64,000 nt of DNA from QVMG01 sp032073245 (GCA_032073245.1 DAMANX010000013.1:1-64000), one strand, 5' to 3'; shown: positions 9,101 through 17,617, numbered from the stretch's first letter. Program-made: numbers and translations. The notes: a model not told the origin generated them from the letters alone.

Positions 9101-9776
9101 CCTGGTAAACCTTTTTTACCCGAACCTTTGTAAACTATGTAAAGAAAAATTGATCGACGGCGAACAACAACTTTGCCTTACATGTCTTTGCCAACTACCA
9201 CGAACCGAATTTCACAACATGCCTTATAACCCTGTGGAACAACTATTGATCGATAAAGAAAAAATAAAACGTGCCACTGCTTTTCTCTATTACGAACAGG
9301 GAAGCCAGGTGCGGCAATTGATTCATTCGATCAAATACTATGATAACAAAAAATTGGGCTATTTACTGGGAAGGCAAGCTGCATTGGAATGGCTGGCACA
9401 GAATAATCATTTTTGTACAGCTAATGCACTCTTACCCATCCCGCTTCACCCCAGAAAACAACGAAAAAGGGGTTATAATCAATCTGAATGGATCGCACTG
9501 GGTATACAATCCGTACTTAATATACCTCTCAATACAACAGCTGTAAGTCGCACAACAATGACCGAAAGCCAGACAAAGAGAATTGGATACGATCGCTGGC
9601 TGAATGTGAAAGATATATTTTGTATTGAAAAACCGGATGAATTAACCGGCAAGCATATCCTATTGGTCGATGATGTTATAACTACCGGATCGACTGCTGC
9701 AGCCTGTATAGATGCCCTATCTTTTATTGATGATATTCAAATCAGTTTTTTTACGCTATCGATTGCGTACCATTAA
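9081..9776 (+). CDS. ComF-family phosphoribosyltransferase-like protein
   Basis: 231 residues. The N-terminal ~45 residues carry paired cysteines (CKLCKEKL, then CLTCLCQLP) typical of the ComF double zinc ribbon. The C-terminal half is a type I phosphoribosyltransferase fold with the PRPP-binding loop ILLVDDVITTGST near residues 192-204. ComF proteins take part in DNA uptake in competent bacteria and belong to the GntX/ComFC group; in Bacteroidales the role is not established. The start overlaps the recX end by 20 bases. The family is firm, the function open. Confidence 0.87.
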   Translation: MLKIWNDLVNLFYPNLCKLCKEKLIDGEQQLCLTCLCQLPRTEFHNMPYNPVEQLLIDKEKIKRATAFLYYEQGSQVRQLIHSIKYYDNKKLGYLLGRQAALEWLAQNNHFCTANALLPIPLHPRKQRKRGYNQSEWIALGIQSVLNIPLNTTAVSRTTMTESQTKRIGYDRWLNVKDIFCIEKPDELTGKHILLVDDVITTGSTAAACIDALSFIDDIQISFFTLSIAYH

Positions 9777-9820
9777 AAATTAATTAACCGATAATATAAT
9801 GTAATATCGACGAGTTTGAC

Positions 9821-9828
9821 TACTTTTG
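9821..9828 (+). promoter_or_regulatory. -7 box upstream of pyrE
   Basis: TACTTTTG matches TAnnTTTG and lies 32 bases before the pyrE ATG. No TTG was found at the ideal distance. It probably also serves the SRPBCC and argH genes downstream. Confidence 0.45.
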
Positions 9829-9860
9829 TCGACTGACACATTATTTATATTAACGAATGT

Positions 9861-10493
9861 ATGAAAACACTCGAAAGACTAGTAGCAGAGAAATTATTGA
9901 AGATTAAAGCCGTTAAACTACAACCGGCCAATCCGTTTACATGGGCTTCCGGCTGGAAATCGCCGATCTATTGCGACAACAGAAAAACTCTTTCTTATCC
10001 CGATGTGCGCACCTTTATTAAAATAGAACTGGCACGAGTAATTAGTGAAAAGTATGAGAACGCAGACGCTATAGCAGGCGTTGCAACAGGAGCTATCGCA
10101 CAAGGAGCTTTGGTAGCCGACTTGCTTGGACTTCCTTTTGTATATATCCGTGCGACTCCCAAAGATCACGGGTTGGAAAATCTGATTGAAGGAGAATTGA
10201 AACCAGGTTCGAAAGTAGTTATTATTGAAGATTTAGTATCTACCGGCGGAAGTAGCCTCAAGGCTGTCGAAGCTGTACGCAACTTTGGTTGTGACGTGGT
10301 GGGTATGGTTGCAATCTTCACACATGGATTCCCGGTAGCAGAAAAACAATTCAAAGAAGCACAGGTTACATTGACAACCTTGAGCAATTACGACGCAGTG
10401 ATTGAAGAGGCTGTACGTACCGACTATATAGATCAGTCGGAAATTGCAACTTTGCAACAATGGAGAAAAGATCCGGCTAACTGGAAACCCTAA
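9861..10493 (+). CDS. pyrE: Orotate phosphoribosyltransferase
   Basis: 210 residues, a normal PyrE length. It catalyses orotate + PRPP to orotidine 5'-phosphate in cytoplasmic pyrimidine synthesis. Visible signatures are the substrate region FTWASGWKSPIYCDNRKTLS (residues ~27-46), the GVATGAIAQGAL loop, and the PRPP motif VVIIEDLVSTGGS near residues 118-130. It is followed 17 bases later by an SRPBCC gene and then argH, with a -7 box upstream at 9821. Nothing unusual was seen; start and length fit the family. Confidence 0.95.
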   Translation: MKTLERLVAEKLLKIKAVKLQPANPFTWASGWKSPIYCDNRKTLSYPDVRTFIKIELARVISEKYENADAIAGVATGAIAQGALVADLLGLPFVYIRATPKDHGLENLIEGELKPGSKVVIIEDLVSTGGSSLKAVEAVRNFGCDVVGMVAIFTHGFPVAEKQFKEAQVTLTTLSNYDAVIEEAVRTDYIDQSEIATLQQWRKDPANWKP

Positions 10494-10510
10494 TTATAAT
10501 CAGAAACTGA

Positions 10511-10930
10511 ATGACTGAATTTTTAAGCGAGACAAAATCAATCCCATATAGTGATGATTGTATTTTCGCGATGCTATCTGACCTTTCCAATCTGGAAAAG
10601 GTCAGGGATCGTATTCCCGAAGATAAGATCAAAGATTTCACATTTGATACTGATACATGTAGCCTTACAGTAGACCCTGTGGGTAAAATCACTTTTCAAA
10701 TCGTGGAACGCGAACCCAACAAAACAATTAAATTCACCACTACCAATTCACCTGTTCCCCTCTTTTTGTGGATACAGTTGAAACAAGTGGATGAAAATGA
10801 TACCCGCATGCGACTGACAGTGCGCGCTGACCTGAGCCCCCTTATCAAACCGATGGTTGCCAAGCCACTGCAAGATGGGGTGAATAAAATAGCGGATCTC
10901 TTAGCAAAACTACCATACGACAGCATTTGA
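10511..10930 (+). CDS. SRPBCC-superfamily small protein
   Basis: 139 residues, soluble, with no signal peptide. The pattern fits a START/Bet v1-like (SRPBCC) fold: an N-terminal strand, a DCIFAMLSDLSNLEKVRDRI helix region, a long beta-sheet section (FTFDTDTCSLTV, IVEREPNKTIKFTT, MRLTVRADLSP) and a C-terminal helix (MVAKPLQDGVNKIADLLAKL). Such proteins bind hydrophobic ligands; no ligand can be named here. It lies between pyrE and argH, probably in one transcript. Confidence 0.75.
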   Translation: MTEFLSETKSIPYSDDCIFAMLSDLSNLEKVRDRIPEDKIKDFTFDTDTCSLTVDPVGKITFQIVEREPNKTIKFTTTNSPVPLFLWIQLKQVDENDTRMRLTVRADLSPLIKPMVAKPLQDGVNKIADLLAKLPYDSI

Positions 10931-10979
10931 TAATTGAAACAGCCCTTATAATTTATAACTTACAATTTATAATTAGTCA

Positions 10980-12314
10980 ATGTCCAAACTCTGGGAAAAG
11001 AACGTAAAGGTAGACCATGAGGTGGAATTATTCACCGTGGGAAAAGACCGGGAAATGGATCTCTACCTGGCTAAGTATGATGTGCTTGGTTCCATGGCAC
11101 ATATCACCATGCTGGAAAGCATCGGATTGCTTTCAAGAGAAGAACTCAATCAACTTCTCGCCGAACTAAAAAATATTTACGCCATTGCCGACAGCGGAAA
11201 GTTCGTTATTGAAGAAGGTATAGAAGATGTACACTCTCAGGTTGAGCTTATGCTCACACGTAGCTTGGGTGATATAGGAAAAAAAATCCATAGCGGACGG
11301 TCACGGAATGATCAGGTTTTACTTGACTTAAAACTTTTCACCCGGGCACAGATACAAGAACTTGTTGAATTAACATCGGGTTTGTTTGATGTTTTGCTTG
11401 AACAAAGTGAGCGTTACAAAGAGGTGTTAATGCCGGGATACACCCATTTGCAAGTGGCTATGCCTTCCTCGTTTGGATTATGGTTTGGCGCTTATGCAGA
11501 AGGTCTGACAGATGATCTGCTATTGATGCAGGCGGCTTATAAAATATGCAATCGCAACCCATTGGGTTCTGCAGCAGGATATGGTTCTTCTTTCCCTTTA
11601 AATCGGGAGATGACAACCAAACTTCTGGGTTTCGACTCAATGGACTACAACGTGGTATACGCCCAAATGGGAAGAGGAAAAATGGAACGTACCGTATCTT
11701 TTGCAATGGCCGGAATAGCAGCTACTCTTTCCAAGCTGGCTTATGATGCTTGTCTGTTCAACAGTCAGAACTTTGGGTTTATTAAATTACCCGATCAATT
11801 TACCACAGGTTCAAGTATAATGCCCCATAAGAAGAATCCGGATGTATTTGAACTTACTCGTGCTAAATGCAATAAGATACAAGGCCTTCCACAACAGATC
11901 ACACTAATAACAAACAATTTGCCCTCAGGATATTTCCGTGATCTTCAGATCATTAAAGAGGTATTTCTGCCTGCTTTTGATGAACTTAAAGATTGTTTAC
12001 GTATGGTTACTTTTATGCTAAAAGAAGTAAAAGTAAACAAACATATCCTGGATGATGAAAAATATTCTCTTCTTTTTAGCGTTGAAGAAGTAAACCGCCG
12101 CGTTTTGGAAGGCGTTCCTTTCCGGGATGCTTACAAAGAGGTTGGGCTTGCAATAGAAGCGGGAGATTTTACCCCCGATAAAAACGTACATCATACGCAT
12201 GAAGGGAGCATTGGTAATCTTCAGAATGACCAGATAGACATCCTTATGCAACATGTGATCGACGGCTTCTCATTCGAACAAGTCAACGAGGCGGAACAGA
12301 AACTGATAAATTGA
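10980..12314 (+). CDS. argH: Argininosuccinate lyase
   Basis: 444 residues, slightly shorter than the ~460 usual elsewhere. It splits argininosuccinate into arginine and fumarate, the last step of arginine synthesis. The fumarase/aspartase-superfamily signature GSSIMPHKKNPD is present near residues 278-289, with the catalytic serine in that loop. Other family marks are the HSGRSRNDQV region and YTHLQVAMPSSFGLW. It sits after pyrE and the SRPBCC gene, with an AT-rich 49-base gap, and is followed four bases later by a lipoprotein gene. The call is secure. Confidence 0.95.
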   Translation: MSKLWEKNVKVDHEVELFTVGKDREMDLYLAKYDVLGSMAHITMLESIGLLSREELNQLLAELKNIYAIADSGKFVIEEGIEDVHSQVELMLTRSLGDIGKKIHSGRSRNDQVLLDLKLFTRAQIQELVELTSGLFDVLLEQSERYKEVLMPGYTHLQVAMPSSFGLWFGAYAEGLTDDLLLMQAAYKICNRNPLGSAAGYGSSFPLNREMTTKLLGFDSMDYNVVYAQMGRGKMERTVSFAMAGIAATLSKLAYDACLFNSQNFGFIKLPDQFTTGSSIMPHKKNPDVFELTRAKCNKIQGLPQQITLITNNLPSGYFRDLQIIKEVFLPAFDELKDCLRMVTFMLKEVKVNKHILDDEKYSLLFSVEEVNRRVLEGVPFRDAYKEVGLAIEAGDFTPDKNVHHTHEGSIGNLQNDQIDILMQHVIDGFSFEQVNEAEQKLIN

Positions 12315-12318
12315 TAAG

Positions 12319-12783
12319 ATGAAAAGAGTATTGTTCTGTTTAATTACGCTTTTAGCCGTTAGCTGTGCAAAAGAAGAGGAAGCACGTATCCCTTACAGAA
12401 ATGTATATCTGGAATTAGATCTGGCTTTTGAAGATAAAGATTTGGTAAGCCTCTTTAGCCATAAAATATACACAACAAAAAACATTAATCTAAATACAGA
12501 ACGGGCCGGTTTTGGTGGTGTTATTGTTTTCCATGGGGAAGATTTTGGCAACGGCCCTTATCAAGCCTATGATTTAGCATGCCCTTATGAAGCTGAATCC
12601 AGTACACTCCTTACTATAGAAGCAGGAGGTATCTATGCGGTTTGCCCCAAATGTCAAAGCAAATACGAATTAACCAGTTCAGGATTTCCTGCGCAAGGTA
12701 GTGTAAGTAAGTATCGCTTGGAACAGTACAAAGTGAGCGCCGTACCTTCGACTGTTGGCACAAAATTGATTGTTCACAACTAA
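12319..12783 (+). CDS. Rieske-like lipoprotein with altered ligand residues
   Basis: 154 residues. A lipoprotein signal (MKRVLFCLITLLAVSC, lipid cysteine at residue 16) predicts membrane anchoring. The C-terminal half has the outline of a Rieske domain: AYDLACPYE, then AVCPKCQSKYELTSSGFP, then a final strand. A real [2Fe-2S] Rieske site needs C-x-H and C-x-x-H. Here these read C-P-Y and C-P-K-C, so both histidines are missing. It may bind another metal, be purely structural, or have lost the cluster. It starts four bases after argH and may be co-transcribed. Confidence 0.65.
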   Translation: MKRVLFCLITLLAVSCAKEEEARIPYRNVYLELDLAFEDKDLVSLFSHKIYTTKNINLNTERAGFGGVIVFHGEDFGNGPYQAYDLACPYEAESSTLLTIEAGGIYAVCPKCQSKYELTSSGFPAQGSVSKYRLEQYKVSAVPSTVGTKLIVHN

Positions 12784-12798
12784 TTTCCTTTACAAAGA

Positions 12799-12829
12799 TT
12801 TGCACAAATAAAAGATTTATCTACCTTTG
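12799..12829 (+). promoter_or_regulatory. Consensus promoter for the tRNA pair
   Basis: TTTG at 12799-12802, a 19-base spacer, and TACCTTTG at 12822-12829, twenty bases before tRNA-Gly. A full match to the Bacteroidetes consensus. Confidence 0.75.
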
Positions 12830-12848
12830 CACACGCAAAGCAAAAAAC

Positions 12849-12921
12849 GCGAAAGTAGCTCAGTTGGTAGAGCATAACCTTGCCAAGGTTAGGGTCGCGG
12901 GTTCGAGTCCCGTCTTTCGCT
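12849..12921 (+). tRNA. tRNA-Gly (GCC)
   Basis: 73 bases fold into a cloverleaf. The acceptor GCGAAAG pairs with CTTTCGC, the anticodon stem TAACC/GGTTA encloses loop TTGCCAA (anticodon GCC), and the T-arm carries GTTCGAGTC. The discriminator base is T. No CCA is encoded. Confidence 0.97.
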
Positions 12922-12943
12922 CATCTCTTTTAGAGAAAAGGAT

Positions 12944-13028
12944 GCTCGGATGGTGGAATCGGTAGACACGAAGGACTTAAAATCCTTTGGCCATTGCGGC
13001 TGTGCGGGTTCAAGTCCCGCTCCGAGTA
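12944..13028 (+). tRNA. tRNA-Leu (UAA)
   Basis: 85 bases with the long variable arm of a class II tRNA. The acceptor GCTCGGA pairs with TCCGAGT (one G-U pair), the anticodon stem AAGGA/TCCTT encloses CTTAAAA (anticodon UAA), and the T-loop is GTTCAAGTC. The discriminator is A; no CCA is encoded. It is the last core gene before an accessory patch, a common place for integration. Confidence 0.97.
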
Positions 13029-13037
13029 CAGAAAACC

Positions 13038-13075
13038 AACGTCAATAGCTTATTATTAGGCTGTTGACGTTTTTC
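13038..13075 (+). terminator. Terminator after the tRNA pair
   Basis: A 12-base stem (AACGTCAATAGC with GCTGTTGACGTT, one wobble pair) with a 10-base loop is followed by a T-run. Confidence 0.85.
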
Positions 13076-13143
13076 TTTTACGGCTTTGTGTCACTTAAAT
13101 GTCACTTCGCTAAACTTATAAGGTTCTTGATTTTGCCTGATTT

Positions 13144-14268
13144 TCACACATCAAACAGGTCAAAATAGTCTTTGAAATAGTATACTTTATACCTTTGAGA
13201 TCCTGTCATTTCAACAATTATCTTTTCTTTTTCAAGATCAGCAATTAAATTATAGGCAGTTTGCGTAGACTTTTCTAAAATATCCTCAACTACAGATGCA
13301 GTAATTATTGGTTTTTTGTATAAATAATTCACTACTTTTCGAGCATCTCCACCTCTTTTCCCTAATTTTTCAATACAAGCATCAACATGCCTTTGAAGTT
13401 GTAAAATACCATCCAATGTTGTTACTCCACTTTTTGAAGTTTCTACAACTCCAGCCAGAAAGAATTTTAACCATTGGTTTATGTCGTTTTTAGTTCTAAC
13501 ATTCATTAGGTTGTCGTAATATAATGATCTATTTTTCTCAAAAAAGTTTGATAGGTAAAGAATAGGTTGTTTCAGAATGCCTTTACTCACAAGGTAAAGA
13601 GTTATCAACAACCTACCAACCCGCCCATTCCCATCTAAAAACGGGTGAATGGTTTCAAACTGATAATGGATTAATGCCACTTTGATTAGGTCTGGCAAAT
13701 TATACTTTTCTTCATTGGCAAATTTTTCGATATCTGAAACTAAATCTGGAACTAAAATATGAATTGGAGGGACAAAAATGGCATCATTTATTGTAGCACC
13801 ACCTATCCAGTTTTGACTTCGTCTAAATTCCCCTGGTTGCTTATGCTGCCCTCTAACGCCTTGTAACAATATTTTATGTGTTAACTTAATTAAACGAGAT
13901 GAAAAGGGTAGAGTATGCAACTGCCGTACAGCTTCATTCATAGCCGATATGTAGTTCTGAACTTCTTCCCAATCATTTCTTTTTTCTGAAGAAATATCTG
14001 CTTTTTCGAGAAAAGCTTCCTCCATATTGGTTTGAGTACCTTCAATTTTAGATGATTGTGTAGCCTCTTTTACGATATGCATCTGGATAAACATCTCTAT
14101 ATCAACATATTCAGAATACATATCTAAACGTCCTAAATGCCTATCCGCTTTACTTAACAACGAAATTACTCCCATATCATCTATTTTCCAGTCTCTACAT
14201 AATTGAGTAGGATGGAAGCTTTTATAATCTCCTTCATTTACAAAATGACCTGATTTAAAATTTTTCAT
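13144..14268 (-). CDS. Fic-domain protein AMP-transferase (class II)
   Basis: 374 residues. The Fic active-site motif HPFLDGNGRVGR is intact at residues 208-219 with the catalytic histidine. An N-terminal inhibitory helix carries S-x-x-x-E-G (residues 72-77, SSKIEG), the glutamate that keeps class II Fic enzymes auto-inhibited. A C-terminal winged-helix-like region (about 305-370) may contact nucleic acid or protein partners. Fic enzymes transfer AMP from ATP to target proteins; the target is unknown. The gene stands alone next to tRNA-Leu, so it is probably accessory. A single-chain class II Fic of this length is more likely a regulator than a classic Fic/antitoxin pair. Confidence 0.9.
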   Translation of the reverse strand: MKNFKSGHFVNEGDYKSFHPTQLCRDWKIDDMGVISLLSKADRHLGRLDMYSEYVDIEMFIQMHIVKEATQSSKIEGTQTNMEEAFLEKADISSEKRNDWEEVQNYISAMNEAVRQLHTLPFSSRLIKLTHKILLQGVRGQHKQPGEFRRSQNWIGGATINDAIFVPPIHILVPDLVSDIEKFANEEKYNLPDLIKVALIHYQFETIHPFLDGNGRVGRLLITLYLVSKGILKQPILYLSNFFEKNRSLYYDNLMNVRTKNDINQWLKFFLAGVVETSKSGVTTLDGILQLQRHVDACIEKLGKRGGDARKVVNYLYKKPIITASVVEDILEKSTQTAYNLIADLEKEKIIVEMTGSQRYKVYYFKDYFDLFDV

Positions 14269-14291
14269 GTGTTATTCTAATTTTTTTGGGA

Positions 14292-14299
14292 CAAATATA
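14292..14299 (-). promoter_or_regulatory. -7 box for the Fic gene
   Basis: The minus strand reads TATATTTG (TAnnTTTG), 24 bases upstream of the start codon at 14268. No TTG lies at the usual spacing. Confidence 0.45.
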
Positions 14300-14499
14300 G
14301 CCTTATTCTAATTTTACCCGCATTTTTTAGAATTAAAAGTTGTTATTCCCCAAAAATAAGCTTTTTTTTGGGAAACTCCCGAAACCTCAAACAAAATCCG
14401 GGAGATCCTGTCATCCTTTAACGCAATGTAGTCCTAGCAAGCAAAGTCGACATGCCCTATCATTCCATTGATAATAACCACATCATCAAAATAAAGTGT

Positions 14500-14754
14500 T
14501 CCTAAAAAAGGAGAAGGATATATTCCAGATCATAAAAATATTAGAGGAAAAGATATCTAACAACAACCTTATCCGAAAAAATCGAATTTACTATTACGAT
14601 AGAGTGCAAAGATAACCGATATAGGGCTACTATTTCAGACATAGTAGTTATACAAACTTTCGATTTCCCTGGCTTAGGTAAAGGTAATTCAGAAGAAACC
14701 CATCTATCGCATTTGGAAAATATTCAAAATTATAAAGATGAAATAGCTAATTAA
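14500..14754 (+). pseudogene. Degenerate protein-coding remnant
   Basis: No intact gene is present. A plus-strand frame ending with TAA at about 14754 reads FTITIECKDNRYRATISDIV and then a polar tail (SEETHLSHLENIQNYKDEIAN). This style resembles the DUF4468-type TBP-fold domain common in Bacteroidetes, but the identification is tentative. A second frame just upstream (KDIFQIIKILEEKISN) looks like the same gene after a frameshift. No start codon or signal peptide remains. The rest of 14269-14922 holds AT-rich sequence. Confidence 0.35.
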
Positions 14755-14922
14755 GGATGATTGGTAAAAATTTTCAAAATCATGAAAAGAATATTTTAAA
14801 GCCTGGATATTTACGTTTACCCGGGCTTTATTTTTAAATACTAGCTTTATCATTTTCCTCTTACATATCTTTTTTATGACCTTATCTATTTCAGAACTTT
14901 TCAAAAGCGACTTAACTTATTC

Positions 14923-15876
14923 TCAATTTTGGATGGCTGTTATTTTACCTTTTTCATCAAAATACACATAGCTGTAACCATAAACCCATTGTTCAGTCGT
15001 CCCATATACAGTAGTAGTCTTATTGATTTCATCTGGCCCACCCCATGATGCCCTACACATGTCCTTTGTCATTCCAATTCTTATTTTTTCTTCAATAATC
15101 AAATTAGCAGAAGTAGTACCATATTTACGGATTAATTCCTCCTTCTTTTTATTTTTTCTGCAGTAACATATTCGAAGTCAGTTGTACTGTAAAATTTACC
15201 ACAAATTAAAGGAACATCTTCTTTATTAAGATGAGGATAAGGTTTTCCATTTTCATCTTCTAAATAACAATAATGTTTACCATATTGAGGGTTATCAAAT
15301 ATTAGAACAATCGGGCTCCTATTATCGAATAACAATATATCTTTGTTTTTTCTTGGTTTTACTTGTACATCCACACATGTCCATATCGTAATAACTCATA
15401 TTTTTTCTTTTACCCATATAGACAAAGTCTTTATTTATGTATAAAGATTTAATTTTCTCGTAATGTCCGACAACAACCCATTTAAAATTGTACATTTTAG
15501 AAAATGATTCCCAATCTTCGGCTTTTTCCTTTGTTTCTAAATTTGTTAAACATATAATTTGATACTTTCCAATGTCTGGATAATCATATAAAACGCTATC
15601 AACCCGATAGTAATTACCAACCTTGATATTAGGTTTTACCCCGTAAGAATTAGGATAACCACAGTATAGTAAGGTTTGACCTATCAAATGATGATATGTA
15701 TCAAGACCATAATATTTCTCCGGAGACATATTTTTCTGACTGTCATACGCAACAACTTCTACCACAGTTGTTTTAATCGGATCCATAGGAGTTTTGACCG
15801 GATTATCCATAATTGTTATCTGACTATAAAGATTAGCCGATAACATTAATGCTATTAAAATTGAAAGATTTCTCAT
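14923..15876 (-). pseudogene. Secreted hypothetical protein gene with two compensating frameshifts
   Basis: Three consecutive minus-strand pieces read as one protein. The first (15876-15322) has a signal peptide, MRNLSILIALMLSANLYSQ. The second (from ~15374 to 15132) continues with FDNRSPIVLIFDNPQYGKHY. The third ends at TGA 14923-14925 and carries IGMTKDMCRASWGGPDEINK, a motif seen in small Bacteroidetes envelope proteins. The breaks fall in A-runs, near 15350 (apparent +1) and 15155 (apparent -1), and the last piece is back in the first frame. This is either a decayed gene or two homopolymer sequencing errors. Function unknown. Confidence 0.6.
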
Positions 15877-16031
15877 AATAGTATGATTTAACCTTCAAAT
15901 ATACATAATAATAAATACCCCTAACAAAGAATTCTGTTAGGGGTATTTCATTTATTTACTTTCTTTATCATTCTATAGCCTTATATCAACCACTCCTCAA
16001 ATTATTTCAGACAGCCTACCTATCATCTCAT

Positions 16032-16271
16032 TCATCTTTTCTTGCATTTCTTCAAATTCGGGATGCTGTCTTTCGAGTAACCAGATAGTTCCAATGCTCT
16101 GTCGATAACTTCACCTTCCACCAAAGGATAAGCCAAGTTTCCCTTATGACCGATATCTTCTATCTCTTTAACTAATTCACCAATGATTTTGTATACCTCA
16201 TCAAACTCAGGTCTATTATATTTGCCTGCTTCAATGTCTAACTGTTTATATTCTTCTGCAAAATTTCTCAT
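16032..16271 (-). CDS. Small hypothetical protein
   Basis: 79 residues, not recognised. It is acidic-helical in character (EEYKQLDIEAGKYNRPEFDE near the start, VYKIIGELVKEIEDIGHKGN in the middle) with a basic tail (LKKCKKR). It has no signal peptide or membrane segment. One base upstream of its ATG a TGA (16273-16275) closes another short frame ending TELVKMLE, so it may once have been the second gene of a coupled pair. Small helical proteins in such patches are sometimes immunity or antitoxin proteins, but nothing here proves that. Confidence 0.5.
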   Translation of the reverse strand: MRNFAEEYKQLDIEAGKYNRPEFDEVYKIIGELVKEIEDIGHKGNLAYPLVEGEVIDRALELSGYSKDSIPNLKKCKKR

Positions 16272-16611
16272 ATCACTCTAACATTTTAACTAACTCCGTT
16301 TTCATTTCTTCATCTATATTCCGATAGCACGCGAAAGCTTTGCTTCCTTCTAAGAAGGGGAGCCGAGGTACTCATATCGGAAATATTCAATTTTTTTTCG
16401 ATTTGGAATAGTCCATAATTTTTCAAGGTAATACTCAAAAAAACTTCCCATGGTTTCCCAAGAAGCTCCCACTCTATTTCAAAAAAGTCCGGTGACTTTT
16501 TGACAAGGTCTGACTTTTTTAAAAAAAAGGTCAGAGTTTTTATACTTATATTGCAACCAAAAATGACTTCAGTCGTCTAATAAGTATACTTACAAATAAA
16601 AGAGAAATAAA
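16272..16611. other. Intergenic region with gene-end remnant and 21-base phased repeats
   Basis: A minus-strand frame of about 32 codons ending at 16273 (NIDEEMKTELVKMLE) has no start and is probably the cut end of a lost gene. From about 16438 to 16541 the DNA shows five degenerate ~21-base units, each an A-rich tract, a GC-richer centre with TCC or GTC, then T-rich bases. The last units form a hairpin (TCTGAC at 16509-16514 with GTCAGA at 16530-16535) followed by GTTTTT. All of this lies directly upstream of the DUF2807 gene. Confidence 0.45.
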
Positions 16612-17319
16612 ATGAAGAAACTTATTTATTCTGTTCTATTGTTAACTTTAATATTTACAGCCAGTTATGCGCAAAACGAGACTTATATTGAAAACCGTTC
16701 TGTTAAGAGTTTTAATGCGTTAAGTGCTTGTTGTGGGATAGATGTATATATTAGTGAAGGAAAATCATCTACTATAAGAGTTGAAACAAATTATGAGGAG
16801 CATCTTCCCCACATCATTACTGAAACGAAAAATGGCGAACTAAAAATATCATTAACTAACAAGAACGTGTTTAAAAGGCCTCAGAATCTATGGGTAAAAG
16901 TTTATCTGTCTGCCAGCAACCTGATAGGTGCAAAAGCTACATCAGGGAGTGATATCAGAAGTAAGACTCCGTTGTTTGCTGATGATATTAAACTATCTGC
17001 CAGCAGTGGTGCCGATATAAATGTGGAACTCAATGCAGGAAATATTGAATGCAAAGCTTCATCCGGAAGTGATATTAAGGTAAAAGGGAAAGCCTCTTAT
17101 GCTTCTTTACGGGCTTCAAGCGGTAGTGATATTAATTTAAGCGAAATGACTGTTGGTGTAGTAGATGCATCGGCTTCGAGTGGAAGCGATATCATTGTAA
17201 CCGCTATGGAAGAAATAAATGCTAAAGCAAGTTCCGGAGGAGACGTTGTTTACAAGGGTACTCCAAAGATTGTAAATAAGAGAGAACGCTTCGGTGGAGG
17301 TGTAAGACATCGTAAATAA
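16612..17319 (+). CDS. DUF2807 (head GIN domain) secreted protein
   Basis: 235 residues. The signal peptide is MKKLIYSVLLLTLIFTASYA. The mature protein is a repetitive beta-helix-like structure with the recurring phrase A-S-S-G-S-D-I (SGSDI at several ~20-residue steps, then SSGGDV), typical of DUF2807 or 'putative auto-transporter adhesin, head GIN domain' proteins. They are periplasmic or surface proteins of unknown role in Bacteroidetes. The C-terminus is basic (RERFGGGVRHRK). Two adjacent cysteines near residue 40 (SACCGI) are unusual. No downstream partner gene. Confidence 0.82.
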   Translation: MKKLIYSVLLLTLIFTASYAQNETYIENRSVKSFNALSACCGIDVYISEGKSSTIRVETNYEEHLPHIITETKNGELKISLTNKNVFKRPQNLWVKVYLSASNLIGAKATSGSDIRSKTPLFADDIKLSASSGADINVELNAGNIECKASSGSDIKVKGKASYASLRASSGSDINLSEMTVGVVDASASSGSDIIVTAMEEINAKASSGGDVVYKGTPKIVNKRERFGGGVRHRK

Positions 17320-17571
17320 TAGAAACTCTCTTCTAACCCATCTACATTTTCCTTGCCTCAAACCACAGCAATCCGCTTATTATCAAATATATACATTTTA
17401 CAGTTTCTACAAAAAAGAATATAACTATCATAAGTAGGTTATATTCTGATTAGTTTTGTATTAAGACGATAACAAAACAGAGAATATTCTGTAAAAAGAA
17501 ATATAGACCAAGATAATAAATAAGTTCTCAATTCTTTAGATCAAAACAAGTTTAGATTGTTTAGTGTTATA

Positions 17572-17604
17572 AAATCCCCGGATACAGGCAATATCCGGGG
17601 ATTT
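17572..17604 (-). terminator. Terminator after the HelD-like gene
   Basis: A perfect 13-base stem (17572-17584 with 17592-17604, core TCCCCGGATA) with a 7-base loop lies 14 bases past the helicase stop codon. The stem ends in A/T, so it can work in both directions. The rest of 17320-17571 shows nothing. Confidence 0.8.
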
Positions 17605-17617
17605 ATAGTTATAATAT

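Noticed and set aside
13144..14268. Fic toxin of a toxin-antitoxin pair
   Set aside because: The inhibitory S-x-x-x-E-G motif is within the same protein and no small antitoxin gene precedes it, so class II self-regulated Fic is the better reading.
14704..14904. 66-residue minus-strand frame after the frameshifted gene
   Set aside because: Lysine/isoleucine-rich in AT-rich DNA, with no homology pattern, and it overlaps the plus-strand remnant that has better protein character.
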